A DNA stretch of 58,471 bases from an uncultured Clostridia bacterium (GTDB taxonomy: Bacteria; Bacillota; Clostridia; Lachnospirales; Cellulosilyticaceae). Made by a program: the position numbers and the translations under genes. The notes under the pieces were generated by a model. The model searched no databases. It had not been told where the DNA came from and saw only the letters and a list, made by a program, of their open reading frames with translations. Location: assembly GCA_937981575.1 (NCBI GenBank), contig CALJNR010000063.1, positions 1-58,471 of the forward strand, read 5' to 3'. Of this stretch, positions 26,101-33,879 are shown one piece after another; positions within the stretch are counted from its first letter, which is position 1; every line of letters starts with the position of its first letter.

Positions 26101-26861
26101 TGCAGGAACAGTGTAAAACCCAAAGCTGCAGCCAGCACGGCTGCGGCGTATGCTGCACCCATATTAGTCATATCAGTGTGAAAAGAGGGAACCATCAGAT
26201 TCTTAAAGATGTCAACCTTCATATTCACTGCGGAGAACTTACAGCAATCATAGGCAGCAATGGAGCAGGAAAGAGCACACTGCTTAAAGCTATTTTAGGA
26301 GAGCTACCTCATAGCGGCGAAATTACCTATCTTGAAGTAAGAGATCAGATCGTAAAGCGCCCGGTGATTGGGTATGTACCTCAAAAGCTAGATTTTGACA
26401 TGAGTGCGCCTATAAGTGTTTGTGATATTTTTGCGGCCAGCCTTTTTAAGGCACCGGTATGGTGGAAACGTTCTAAAGCTTCAAGGCAGCGGGTGCTGGA
26501 TAATCTAAAACGCGTACAGGCGGAGCATTTGATAGACAGAAAACTTGGGGTTTTATCAGGAGGAGAACTGCAAAGAGTACTTTTGGCCTTGGCTCTTGAT
26601 CCTATTCCCAATATTTTGCTTCTGGATGAGCCGGTATCGGGAATAGATCACAATGGACTCAAGCTTTTCTATGAAATCGTTGCAAGCCTGCGCCAAGCAT
26701 ATGATTTGTCCATTATCTTAGTATCTCATGATCTGCCTTTAGTTGCCAAATATGCAGATAGAGTAGCATTTCTTAATCATAGGACGATTGAATGTTGTGG
26801 AACGCCCCGAGAAGTTTTTGGAAGTCAGGAAGTTAGAAAACTATTCCAGATGGATTTCTAA
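26100..26861 (+). CDS. znuC: Zinc/manganese ABC transporter ATPase with Cys-rich N-terminus
   Basis: This 253-residue ABC ATPase has Walker A GSNGAGKST, Q-loop YVPQKL, signature LSGGELQ, Walker B ILLLDEP and the switch His in VSHD. Before the domain it has an unusual extension with Cys at 5, 10, 15, 18 and 19 and His at 13 and 21, which looks like a metal-binding knob. Its ATG overlaps the stop of znuA by one base, implying coupling. It powers ZnuB from the cytosolic side. Confidence 0.93.
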   Translation: MQEQCKTQSCSQHGCGVCCTHISHISVKRGNHQILKDVNLHIHCGELTAIIGSNGAGKSTLLKAILGELPHSGEITYLEVRDQIVKRPVIGYVPQKLDFDMSAPISVCDIFAASLFKAPVWWKRSKASRQRVLDNLKRVQAEHLIDRKLGVLSGGELQRVLLALALDPIPNILLLDEPVSGIDHNGLKLFYEIVASLRQAYDLSIILVSHDLPLVAKYADRVAFLNHRTIECCGTPREVFGSQEVRKLFQMDF

Positions 26862-26869
26862 TAAAGGAG

Positions 26870-26926
26870 CGAGTACATGTACAGGAAACGAGTACATGTA
26901 CAGGAAGTAAGTACATGCAAAAGGAG
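26870..26926 (+). repeat. Three 19-bp tandem repeats carrying duplicated start regions
   Basis: Units at 26870-26888 and 26889-26907 differ at one base; 26908-26926 is a diverged third copy and a partial fourth runs to the ATG at 26934. Each copy has a purine-rich block then GTACATG. The ATGs at 26877, 26896, 26915 and 26934 fall in three frames; only the first and last are in the znuB frame. Confidence 0.88.
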
Positions 26927-26933
26927 AGTATAC

Positions 26934-27782
26934 ATGTCAGGTTGGTACAACTTAATAGAATGGCTTATCCCTTTTGAATGGGCAAAATATAATTTCATGA
27001 AAAACGCACTGCTGGGGGTCCTTCTTGTTACGCCAATGTTCGGACTTGTTGGAACGATGGTTGTCAATAATAAGATGGCTTTTTTTTCAGATGCACTAGG
27101 ACATTCTGCCCTTACGGGAATAGCATTAGGGGTTATACTAGGAATAGGCAATCCAATTTGGTCTATGCTTGGATTTAGTATATTTCTGACCTTAGCTATC
27201 ATCAAAGTCAAAGGGGCTAATACGGCGTCAATAGATACAATCATTGGAGTCTTCTCATCAACAGCAGTAGCACTTGGTATTGTTATTTTGTCTTTTAGGG
27301 GAGGGTTTGCAAAATATGCTTCTTATTTGATAGGTGATTTACTTAGCATCACCCCTGAAGACCTAGTATTGGTGGGGATAACTTTTTTTATTGTTATCTT
27401 AATATGGATTATAGCTTATAACAAAATTTTCTTGGTCAGTCTTAATATTTCTTTAGCAAAAAGCAGAGGCATCAATGTTCACTTATGGGAATATGCTTTT
27501 GCCCTTATGATAGCTTTTATTGTTACGCTGTCTATAAAATGGGTAGGAACGCTGATTATCAGCTCGATGTTAGTCCTCCCTGCTGCGGCTGCCAGAAATA
27601 TTGCTTCTAATACCAAACAATATACAGTATTATCTGTCACAATAGCTCTGTTTTCAGGCATAAGTGGACTGATTCTTTCTTATTTTCTAGGATCGGCAGC
27701 AGGGGCTACAATTGTTTTGATATTAGGATTAATTTTTGCACTTACTTATTTTACTAAAATTATATTAAGCGGAGCAAAATAA
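26934..27782 (+). CDS. znuB: Zinc/manganese ABC transporter permease
   Basis: This 282-residue permease of the ABC-3 family (ZnuB/MntB) has about eight hydrophobic segments. Typical stretches are MVVNNKMAFFSDALGHSALTGIALG and the later TLIISSMLVLPAAAARNIA. AAAGGAG at 26920-26926 lies 7 nt before the ATG at 26934. An in-frame ATG at 26877 lies in a tandem repeat and would add 19 unrelated residues, so I reject it. It forms the membrane channel with ZnuA and ZnuC. Confidence 0.92.
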   Translation: MSGWYNLIEWLIPFEWAKYNFMKNALLGVLLVTPMFGLVGTMVVNNKMAFFSDALGHSALTGIALGVILGIGNPIWSMLGFSIFLTLAIIKVKGANTASIDTIIGVFSSTAVALGIVILSFRGGFAKYASYLIGDLLSITPEDLVLVGITFFIVILIWIIAYNKIFLVSLNISLAKSRGINVHLWEYAFALMIAFIVTLSIKWVGTLIISSMLVLPAAAARNIASNTKQYTVLSVTIALFSGISGLILSYFLGSAAGATIVLILGLIFALTYFTKIILSGAK

Positions 27783-27784
27783 AA

Positions 27785-27823
27785 ATGGGGTTATTTGCAT
27801 CTAGAGCAATACCCCATTATTTC
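27785..27823. terminator. Terminator between znuB and the convergent Fur-family gene
   Basis: ATGGGGTTATTTGC (27785-27798) pairs with GCAATACCCCAT (27806-27817), followed by TATTTCT. The right part overlaps the 3' end of the Fur-family gene. Confidence 0.65.
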
Positions 27824-28207
27824 TAATTTATGACCAATTATTTCAAAACCGCCTTGGCTGGACACTGCTTCCTCGATAAGAGCGCAAGGGCAGTTTTCAA
27901 GCGGCAGAAGGGCTTTGCATTTTACACAGACCATGTAGTGCTTATGCCCAGCAGTATTAAGCTCATAGATGGCCTTTTTGGTTTCAGAAAGTATTGTTTT
28001 TGTTACAATATTTTTTGAAGAGAACAGTTCCAAAGTACGATAGATCGTAGATAGATTCAGCGTAGGTTGAAGCAAAGCGGCTTTTTGGTAGATTTCTTCT
28101 GCGGAAGCCGGACTATTCATTTGATGCAAGAGATCAAGAACAAGATTTCTTTGATGAGTAGACTTGATACCATGTTTTGCTAGAAAATCTGTATAGTGTT
28201 TAGGCAT
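27791..28207 (-). CDS. Fur-family metalloregulator, probably Zur
   Basis: This 138-residue regulator has an N-terminal winged helix (STHQRNLVLDLL ... TLNLSTIYRTLELF) and a C-terminal dimer domain with the metal motif HKHYMVCVKC plus CPC and a closing CSRC, the two CxxC pairs that bind structural zinc. With znuACB on one side and COG0523 GTPases on the other, zinc sensing (Zur) is the best guess; Fur or PerR cannot be ruled out by eye. It converges with znuB and diverges from the GTPase operon across a long dyad. Confidence 0.88.
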   Translation of the reverse strand: MPKHYTDFLAKHGIKSTHQRNLVLDLLHQMNSPASAEEIYQKAALLQPTLNLSTIYRTLELFSSKNIVTKTILSETKKAIYELNTAGHKHYMVCVKCKALLPLENCPCALIEEAVSSQGGFEIIGHKLEIMGYCSRCK

Positions 28208-28281
28208 AGCTTTTCATATCCTTTCTTAGGATGAACAAGTGTTTATGGCACTTCGAGAGAGATAAACCGAATGAGTATAAG

Positions 28282-28344
28282 TTTATTATATACTATATAT
28301 TTAAATAATCCTATGCATTATTTCAGTTTATAGTATATAATAAA
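28282..28344. promoter_or_regulatory. Nested dyad operator/promoter between Fur-family gene and GTPase operon
   Basis: TTTATTATATACTATA (28282-28297) and its exact reverse complement (28329-28344) frame a second inverted pair AAATAAT (28303-28309) / ATTATTT (28317-28323). Each outer arm holds a TATAAT-like -10 box facing outward. The layout fits a divergent promoter under shared control, likely by the Fur-family protein. Confidence 0.68.
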
Positions 28345-28408
28345 AAGGTAAAAAATGGGAATTGGTATGAGTAATATATAAGAGTAATCTATAAGGAGTG
28401 ATCCATTG

Positions 28409-29359
28409 ATGATACAGGTAGATATTTTTTCAGGATTTTTAGGGGCAGGAAAAACAATGCTGATTAAAAAAATGATTGCTAATCAAGTTTATAATAAAGA
28501 TACAGCGATTATAGAAAATGAATTTGGAGAAGTAGCCATAGATGGAGCTTATCTTGAAGGAAGCGGCATTCAGGTTAAAGAAATCTATTCAGGATGTATC
28601 TGCTGCTCAGTGAGCGGTGATTTTAAGCAGGCTATTGGGGAGGTTATAAAAAACTATCCTGTTAAACAAATAATTATCGAACCTTCAGGGGTAGCTTCTT
28701 TATCTGATGTACTAAAGATTATAAAAGACGGCTCGTTTAAAGACAAGCTGATATTAAACCGAGTCATTACTGTTATAGATGGAACGCGTTTTGAGATGTA
28801 TAGGAACAATTTCAGTGCCTTTTATCTCAATCAGATTCAGCATGCTAAAACGCTTATAGTAAGTAGGTCACAGTTTTTAGGGGCGGGAGAGATTCAGCAT
28901 ATTATAAGTGAAATTGAAAAGCTGAATAGCAAAGCGGCTATTATAACCACCCCGTGGGAAATACTGCATGGCAGGGCTATTGCTGAAGCTTCAAAAGATA
29001 GTATCAAAGAAGAGCTTATAAGAAAAGTAAGTATGACAAGAAGAAATATAAAAAGCGTTACGGGGATGCAGCAGCCTCCAGCTAGGGAGGTTTTTGATTC
29101 GGTTGGCATAGAAGGGCTTAATCCCCATGACAAAACTGTAATGGAGCAGATACTAGGCACTTTTGAAAACAGTAATACATATGGTGAGATATTAAGAGCT
29201 AAAGGGATTTTCAGCAGCCAGCAAGGAAAATGGTATCAGTTTGATTACGTACCAGGTGAGTATGAAATAAGAGAAACACAGCCTTATTATACAAGTAAAC
29301 TTTGCATCATAGGCAAAGGACTAAAAAAAGAAGCTTTAGTAAGGCTTTTTCAGAAATAG
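28409..29359 (+). CDS. COG0523/CobW-family GTPase, probable zinc metallochaperone
   Basis: This 316-residue G3E-family P-loop GTPase has Walker A GFLGAGKT, the family metal motif GCICC (Cys63, 65, 66), IIEPSGVA as Walker B region, and a C-terminal CobW-like domain. Members in the ZNG1/YciC branch move Zn2+ to client proteins when zinc is scarce; assignment to zinc follows from the neighbours. The ATG at 28409 and a TTG at 28406 both suit AAGGAG at 28393-28398. It starts an operon of four genes with short gaps. Confidence 0.88.
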   Translation: MIQVDIFSGFLGAGKTMLIKKMIANQVYNKDTAIIENEFGEVAIDGAYLEGSGIQVKEIYSGCICCSVSGDFKQAIGEVIKNYPVKQIIIEPSGVASLSDVLKIIKDGSFKDKLILNRVITVIDGTRFEMYRNNFSAFYLNQIQHAKTLIVSRSQFLGAGEIQHIISEIEKLNSKAAIITTPWEILHGRAIAEASKDSIKEELIRKVSMTRRNIKSVTGMQQPPAREVFDSVGIEGLNPHDKTVMEQILGTFENSNTYGEILRAKGIFSSQQGKWYQFDYVPGEYEIRETQPYYTSKLCIIGKGLKKEALVRLFQK

Positions 29360-29373
29360 AAAGGGGGAGGAAG

Positions 29374-30036
29374 ATGGCAAAAGCACAAGTTGAACTCGTA
29401 ACTGGTTTTATTGGTTCAGGAAAAACGACCTGGCTTAACTGCTACTTAAAACTTACGGCTGTTACAAGGGAAAAGATTGTTATTTTACAGCTGGAAGAAG
29501 GACAAGAACCTATCAAGAAAATGGATAAAGGACCGGCGGATATTATTTCTCTCATACGAAAACCAGAAGATTTCACGGTCTCTTTGCTTAATCATATATT
29601 AGTTTTGTATGATCCAGACCGTCTTATTATTGAGTGTAATGGCATGCAGCCTGTAAATGAAATACTTAGGCTGCTGAATCAGCCAGTAAGGCGTAAACAC
29701 GCCGAGCTTACTGCTGTTTTTCATTTGGCTGAAGCTCAAAGTTACAGCATTTATTGGAATAATCTTAAACCTTTTTTGGAACCAGCACTTCGGCAAAGCC
29801 ATATGATTGTTGTTACAAAATCTCACTTAATAAATAAAGAGCGAAGAGCAGAGCTTAACAAGCTTTTTGAAACCCATAATCAGCATGGGCATATCCTTTT
29901 TACAGAGGATAGCTTACATATGGAAAAGTGCATGGCGTCATGCGCTTTATTGGAAAAAGGATGGTACAAGACGTTAAAAATTAAATTAAAGAGAGGTTTG
30001 GAAAAAGTATTGATGTATAGGGGAGAAGGACAATGA
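29374..30036 (+). CDS. Small CobW-like GTPase lacking the CxCC motif
   Basis: This 220-residue P-loop protein starts at 29374 behind GGGGGAGG; an earlier Met at 29302 lies inside the previous gene. It has Walker A GFIGSGKTT, a Walker B-like LIIECNGM and VVTKSHL in the base-recognition position, so it belongs to the G3E group, but the CxCC metal motif and the C-terminal CobW domain are missing. It may work with the full-length paralogue upstream or with the membrane pair downstream. It overlaps the permease gene by 4 nt. Confidence 0.72.
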   Translation: MAKAQVELVTGFIGSGKTTWLNCYLKLTAVTREKIVILQLEEGQEPIKKMDKGPADIISLIRKPEDFTVSLLNHILVLYDPDRLIIECNGMQPVNEILRLLNQPVRRKHAELTAVFHLAEAQSYSIYWNNLKPFLEPALRQSHMIVVTKSHLINKERRAELNKLFETHNQHGHILFTEDSLHMEKCMASCALLEKGWYKTLKIKLKRGLEKVLMYRGEGQ

Positions 30037-30935
30037 AACCATTTTTGATTGTATTTATGAGTATCATCATTGAGGCGCTGCCTTTTGTTCTTTTAGGGGC
30101 TTTTGTATCTGCCTGTATTCATCTTTTTGTATCGGAAAGGTTTATAGAAAAGGTGCTTCCTAAACAAAGATGGATGGGTTATATTATATCTGCACTTCTG
30201 GGGCTTGTTTTCCCTGTTTGTGAGTGTGCAATCATTCCTATCACCAGAAGACTGATTAAAAAAGGCGTTCCGCTGGGAATGGGCATGACTTTCATGCTGG
30301 CAGTACCGATTATTAATCCAGTGGTACTATTATCTACCTATTATGCTTTTAATGACAAATTGTATATGCTTTTTGCCCGGGCAGGATTTGGCTTTTTAGC
30401 AGCAGTGGCTATTGGCATGCTTGTAAGCTTCGGGGAGGAAAAAGGCAAGGAAACTTTGAAAGATAAGGAAGAGCATTTTGAAGAGTTATGCGCCTGCGGC
30501 TGTCAGTCTCCAGATAGAGGATATGGCAGGACGCTTTATATTACAAGTATTTTAGAGCATACAACGAAAGAGTTTTTCGGTATTATGCGGTATCTTGTGT
30601 TCGGGGCATTGCTGTCTGCCCTCTTTCAGGCTTATATGGATAAAGGAATCATAAATTATATAAGTACACATTCGGGCATTGCGATTCTTTTTATGATAGC
30701 GCTTGCATTTATACTTTCAATTTGTTCAGAGGTAGATGCCTTTATTGCAAGAACATTTATTAATCAATTTGGACCAGGGCCTGTTTTAGCCTTTTTAGTC
30801 TTTGGGCCGATGCTGGATCTTAAAAATATGATGATGCTGCTTGGACACTTTAAAACAAAATTTGTTATAAAACTCATGGCGTATATTACCCTGATAAGTA
30901 TATTGACAGGGTTTATTGCTAATTTACTAATATAG
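30033..30935 (+). CDS. YraQ/ArsP-like permease (PF03773)
   Basis: This 300-residue protein has about eight hydrophobic segments and the family's paired motifs: VFPVCECAIIPITRRLIKKGVPLG in the first half and ILSICSEVDAFIARTF in the second. A central loop carries CACGCQ. The family includes exporters of organoarsenicals and undefined YraQ/YcgR-type proteins that are usually paired with a DUF1980 protein, as here. Placement behind GTPases of the zinc-chaperone type suggests a role in metal or cofactor handling. Confidence 0.82.
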   Translation: MKPFLIVFMSIIIEALPFVLLGAFVSACIHLFVSERFIEKVLPKQRWMGYIISALLGLVFPVCECAIIPITRRLIKKGVPLGMGMTFMLAVPIINPVVLLSTYYAFNDKLYMLFARAGFGFLAAVAIGMLVSFGEEKGKETLKDKEEHFEELCACGCQSPDRGYGRTLYITSILEHTTKEFFGIMRYLVFGALLSALFQAYMDKGIINYISTHSGIAILFMIALAFILSICSEVDAFIARTFINQFGPGPVLAFLVFGPMLDLKNMMMLLGHFKTKFVIKLMAYITLISILTGFIANLLI

Positions 30936-30945
30936 GAGGGTAGGG

Positions 30946-31806
30946 ATGAAACGATTTAATAAATCAGAATGGCTGGGGTTTATCTTTCTAATGGGACTGA
31001 CTTTATACTTAGGATACCTTCTAAGAAAAGGAAATATTGTAAGTTATATTCATCCTAAGAGAATCCCTTTAATGTGGGCAGCTTTGGGGGGGCTTATTTT
31101 GCTGATGGGATATCAGAGTATGAAGGTTTTCACAACCCCCAGCAGAAAAACAAATTATCTTAGCTATCTGCCTTTAGGATTTCTCATTTTATGCAGCATA
31201 ATGACTTTAACGCTGCAAGAAACAGACAGGTTTAGCCCGGGCAAAGTGCAAAGCAGTGTGGTAGCAGCTGCAGGGACTAAAGAGCGTGTTGAAAAGATTT
31301 TACCTGATGAAAAGTCAGGTGAAGAAAATAACACGAGCCAAGAAGCTTTTAACCCTGACAGCGGACAAGAAGATTTATATGAACCCAGCCTAAATTCTGA
31401 GAGAGAAGAAAATAAAACGGAGGATTATAGGCTGTTAGAGAAAATCGAACTTAATAGTGATAATTATACGAAAATTATATCTGACATCGAGCAAAATCCA
31501 GAAAAATATATTGGGAAAAAAATAAAATTAGAGGGGTTTGTGTATAGAGATCCTCAGTTTGATGAGGATGAATTTGTTATAGCTCGTATGTATATGTTAT
31601 GTTGCGCTGCAGATGCACAGGTTACAGGACTGATGTGCAGATGGGATAAAAGTACTATAGTAAGAGATGAACAGTGGATTGTGGCAGAAGGCGTTTTGAT
31701 GTGTGAAGATTATGAAATAGATGGGGGCACAAGTCGCATCCCTGTTATTCAGCTTTCAAAAGTCACTAAGTTAAAGACGCCAGAGAATCAATACATTTAT
31801 TATTAA
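30946..31806 (+). CDS. DUF1980/TIGR03943-type membrane protein (YcgQ-like)
   Basis: This 286-residue partner of the permease has two to three membrane segments in the first 85 residues, an acidic Glu-rich linker, and a soluble C-terminal domain with GKKIKLEGFVYRDPQFDEDEFVIARMYM, CCAADAQVTGLMC and WIVAEG, as in YcgQ-type proteins. The CC pair and other Cys could bind metal. AGGAGGG precedes the ATG. The permease-YcgQ pair recurs in Firmicutes, but its substrate is unknown. Confidence 0.8.
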   Translation: MKRFNKSEWLGFIFLMGLTLYLGYLLRKGNIVSYIHPKRIPLMWAALGGLILLMGYQSMKVFTTPSRKTNYLSYLPLGFLILCSIMTLTLQETDRFSPGKVQSSVVAAAGTKERVEKILPDEKSGEENNTSQEAFNPDSGQEDLYEPSLNSEREENKTEDYRLLEKIELNSDNYTKIISDIEQNPEKYIGKKIKLEGFVYRDPQFDEDEFVIARMYMLCCAADAQVTGLMCRWDKSTIVRDEQWIVAEGVLMCEDYEIDGGTSRIPVIQLSKVTKLKTPENQYIYY

Positions 31807-31954
31807 AAGCTATTTGTATAATGAATGGTTGATTGTTTTGTATAAGTTATAGTGTGGATGATACAAATTAATTGTAAGTATTGAACTATTGAAAGCCACG
31901 GGAGTAAAGAGTAGCATAATAAGTAAGAAGAGTTATTAAATAGCCTAGATTTGC

Positions 31955-31983
31955 AAAGGTGCAATGTTTTATTGCACCTTTTT
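31955..31983 (+). terminator. Terminator of the GTPase-permease operon
   Basis: AAAGGTGCAAT (31955-31965), loop GTTTT, ATTGCACCTTT (31971-31981), then TT. Confidence 0.88.
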
Positions 31984-32030
31984 GCGTGTTTCTAAATATT
32001 TAATAATCCATTTAGAAAGGTGGAAAGACT

Positions 32031-32690
32031 ATGTATCAAATAGCTGTCCTTGTTGGGGAGAAGGGAGAAACGATAGCATTCTCGGATTCCGGCATGATAA
32101 AAGTTTTTACAAGAAATGAACAAAAAAAGTGGGAAGTCATAGAGGAAATGGTTTATGAGCCAGATGGAAATTCAGGGATAAAAGAGATGCGAGCTGAGCT
32201 GTTAAACATTGCAAATCAGCTTGAGAGCTGCAAAGTCATTGCAGTAAAAGAAGCGTCGGGCATAGCATACAATGTTTTTGAAACAATGCACTTTGATATT
32301 TGGGAGTTTGAAGGGATGCCAGAAAGCTTTTTAGATAGCATTGCATCCCAGGAAGATGAAGAACGGCATATTTGCATTCAGAAATACCAGGATGCAAAGA
32401 GGAAGGAAAATAGGCTTGAAGGTTCGCATGAAGAGCAGGATAAAGACCTTGTCAAAAAGACCAGTAAAAACGAATATGTTATTGATCTTCTTAAGGCGCA
32501 GTCAGGATGCAGAAATTTATCCTCTAAGCAGATTATTATGCCGTTATTAAAGCAGGGATCCTTTATAAAGCTGGACATTATCTGCGACCATATTCCGCCC
32601 TGGCTTGAGAAGCAGATAGGGTTTTATGGACTGAAGATGAAAATAGAGTACTTAGGGCAAGACTTGCACCGCGTAAGCTTATTTTATTAA
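32031..32690 (+). CDS. AnfO-like protein (Fe-only nitrogenase accessory family)
   Basis: This 219-residue cytosolic protein fits the AnfO family (PF09582): N-terminal IAVLVGEKGETIAFSDSGMIKVF, then LESCKVIAVKEASGIAYNVFE and IWEFEGMPESFLDSI, an acidic linker, and a C-terminal block IDLLKAQ...SSKQIIMPLL...LDIICDHIPPWLE. AnfO is named from the iron-only nitrogenase cluster, but no nitrogenase gene is in this window. It is followed after 27 nt by a repeat protein with which it seems to form a two-gene operon. The biochemical role is unknown. Confidence 0.68.
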   Translation: MYQIAVLVGEKGETIAFSDSGMIKVFTRNEQKKWEVIEEMVYEPDGNSGIKEMRAELLNIANQLESCKVIAVKEASGIAYNVFETMHFDIWEFEGMPESFLDSIASQEDEERHICIQKYQDAKRKENRLEGSHEEQDKDLVKKTSKNEYVIDLLKAQSGCRNLSSKQIIMPLLKQGSFIKLDIICDHIPPWLEKQIGFYGLKMKIEYLGQDLHRVSLFY

Positions 32691-32717
32691 TAGAAGGCCA
32701 GAGAGAGGGGGAGTATA

Positions 32718-33662
32718 ATGAGAATAATAGATACTCTGTATGGTACTTTAAAAGGGGTAGTTTCAGCGGAGTTCTATCCGCAGGGAAAGCTTAAAGCATG
32801 TATTATAACCATATACAGTGAACTAGAGACTGAATATGGGAAACTCATCCCGCAGTATGAAGAGGATCAGGTAAGACGCAAATATACATCTTCAGTATCT
32901 TTCTATGAAAGCGGGAAGCTAAAATCAATAGTACTCAATGATCAAACTGTAATTCATACGATGTATGGAGAATTTGCTGCAGAGAAAATTACTTTTTATG
33001 AAAATGGTGTAATTAAGCGCCTCTTTCCGCTAGACGGCAAAATAACAGGCTATTGGACAGAAGACAACGAATATACTTTAGCCAAAGAATACACTTTTAA
33101 CTTAAGCTGCGGAGCTATCAAGGGAAAGATAATAAGCTTGCATTTTTATCCATCCTGGCAGCTAAAAAGCATTTCACTGTGGCCTAAAGAACGGGTAGTG
33201 GTCAAGATGAAGGAGCAGGAAATTCAGATAAGAACAGGCATTAGTTTTTATGAAAGCGGAAAAATAAAATCCTGTGAGCCAGCTATGCCGACAGAAGTGT
33301 TAACACCAATTGGAAAAGTAATGGCTTATGATACAAGGGCAATTGGTATTCATGGTGAAAATAATTCTTTAGTATTTGATGAACAGGGCAGGGCTAGAAA
33401 AGTAGTATGCTCTACGGATTTAATTGAAATTTATGATGAAAACAATATCAAGACTATTTATTCTCCGCAGAAAACACAAAGTTTACTAAATCCTGATAAA
33501 AAAGAAATTGTTCCGTTATACATCGCTTTTTATAACCATAAAGTCAGCATAAATGAGGAAATTGAATATGCTTTAGATAAATACTCATTCGTTGTTAAGC
33601 ACTATTATCTATTTTTTCAGACAGCTTGTGGCGATTGCTCGAACTGCAATTTATGCAGCTAA
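32718..33662 (+). CDS. MORN-like repeat protein with Cys-rich C-terminus
   Basis: This 314-residue protein is built of about six beta-hairpin repeats with a core like FYESGKLKSI or FYENGVIKRL, separated by YGE/IGK turns, resembling MORN-type repeats. It ends in a compact Cys cluster, CGDCSNCNLCS, with four Cys that could bind a metal or an Fe-S centre. It has no signal peptide. I recall similar proteins in clostridia near nitrogen-fixation or AnfO genes, but I know no function. Its pairing with the AnfO-like gene suggests shared work in metal-cofactor metabolism (inference). Confidence 0.6.
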   Translation: MRIIDTLYGTLKGVVSAEFYPQGKLKACIITIYSELETEYGKLIPQYEEDQVRRKYTSSVSFYESGKLKSIVLNDQTVIHTMYGEFAAEKITFYENGVIKRLFPLDGKITGYWTEDNEYTLAKEYTFNLSCGAIKGKIISLHFYPSWQLKSISLWPKERVVVKMKEQEIQIRTGISFYESGKIKSCEPAMPTEVLTPIGKVMAYDTRAIGIHGENNSLVFDEQGRARKVVCSTDLIEIYDENNIKTIYSPQKTQSLLNPDKKEIVPLYIAFYNHKVSINEEIEYALDKYSFVVKHYYLFFQTACGDCSNCNLCS

Positions 33663-33727
33663 AGAGTGGGGCCTTAAGTTTATAGGTCGTTTCTCTATAT
33701 AGGTAAATAAATAGCTAAGCATATAGG

Positions 33728-33768
33728 AACTCAATATATAGTTTTTAAAACTATATATTGAGTTTCTT
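33728..33768 (+). terminator. 18-bp inverted repeat, probable terminator
   Basis: Arms 33728-33745 and 33747-33764 are exact complements around one base; TTCTT follows. It closes the AnfO-like operon, though the T-run is imperfect. Confidence 0.55.
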
Positions 33769-33879
33769 GAAATTGTAAACTATAATATAAGTATGTAAAT
33801 AATGTCTGAATAAGTTATCATGTAATAACAATGGATGGGGCATAATATACTTAATAACACAAAATTAGGAGTGGATACA

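Noticed and set aside
28208..28405. A classical Fur or Zur box
   Set aside because: The dyads there do not match the GATAATGATAATCATTATC or TCGTAATNATTACGA types; reported only as an unassigned operator.
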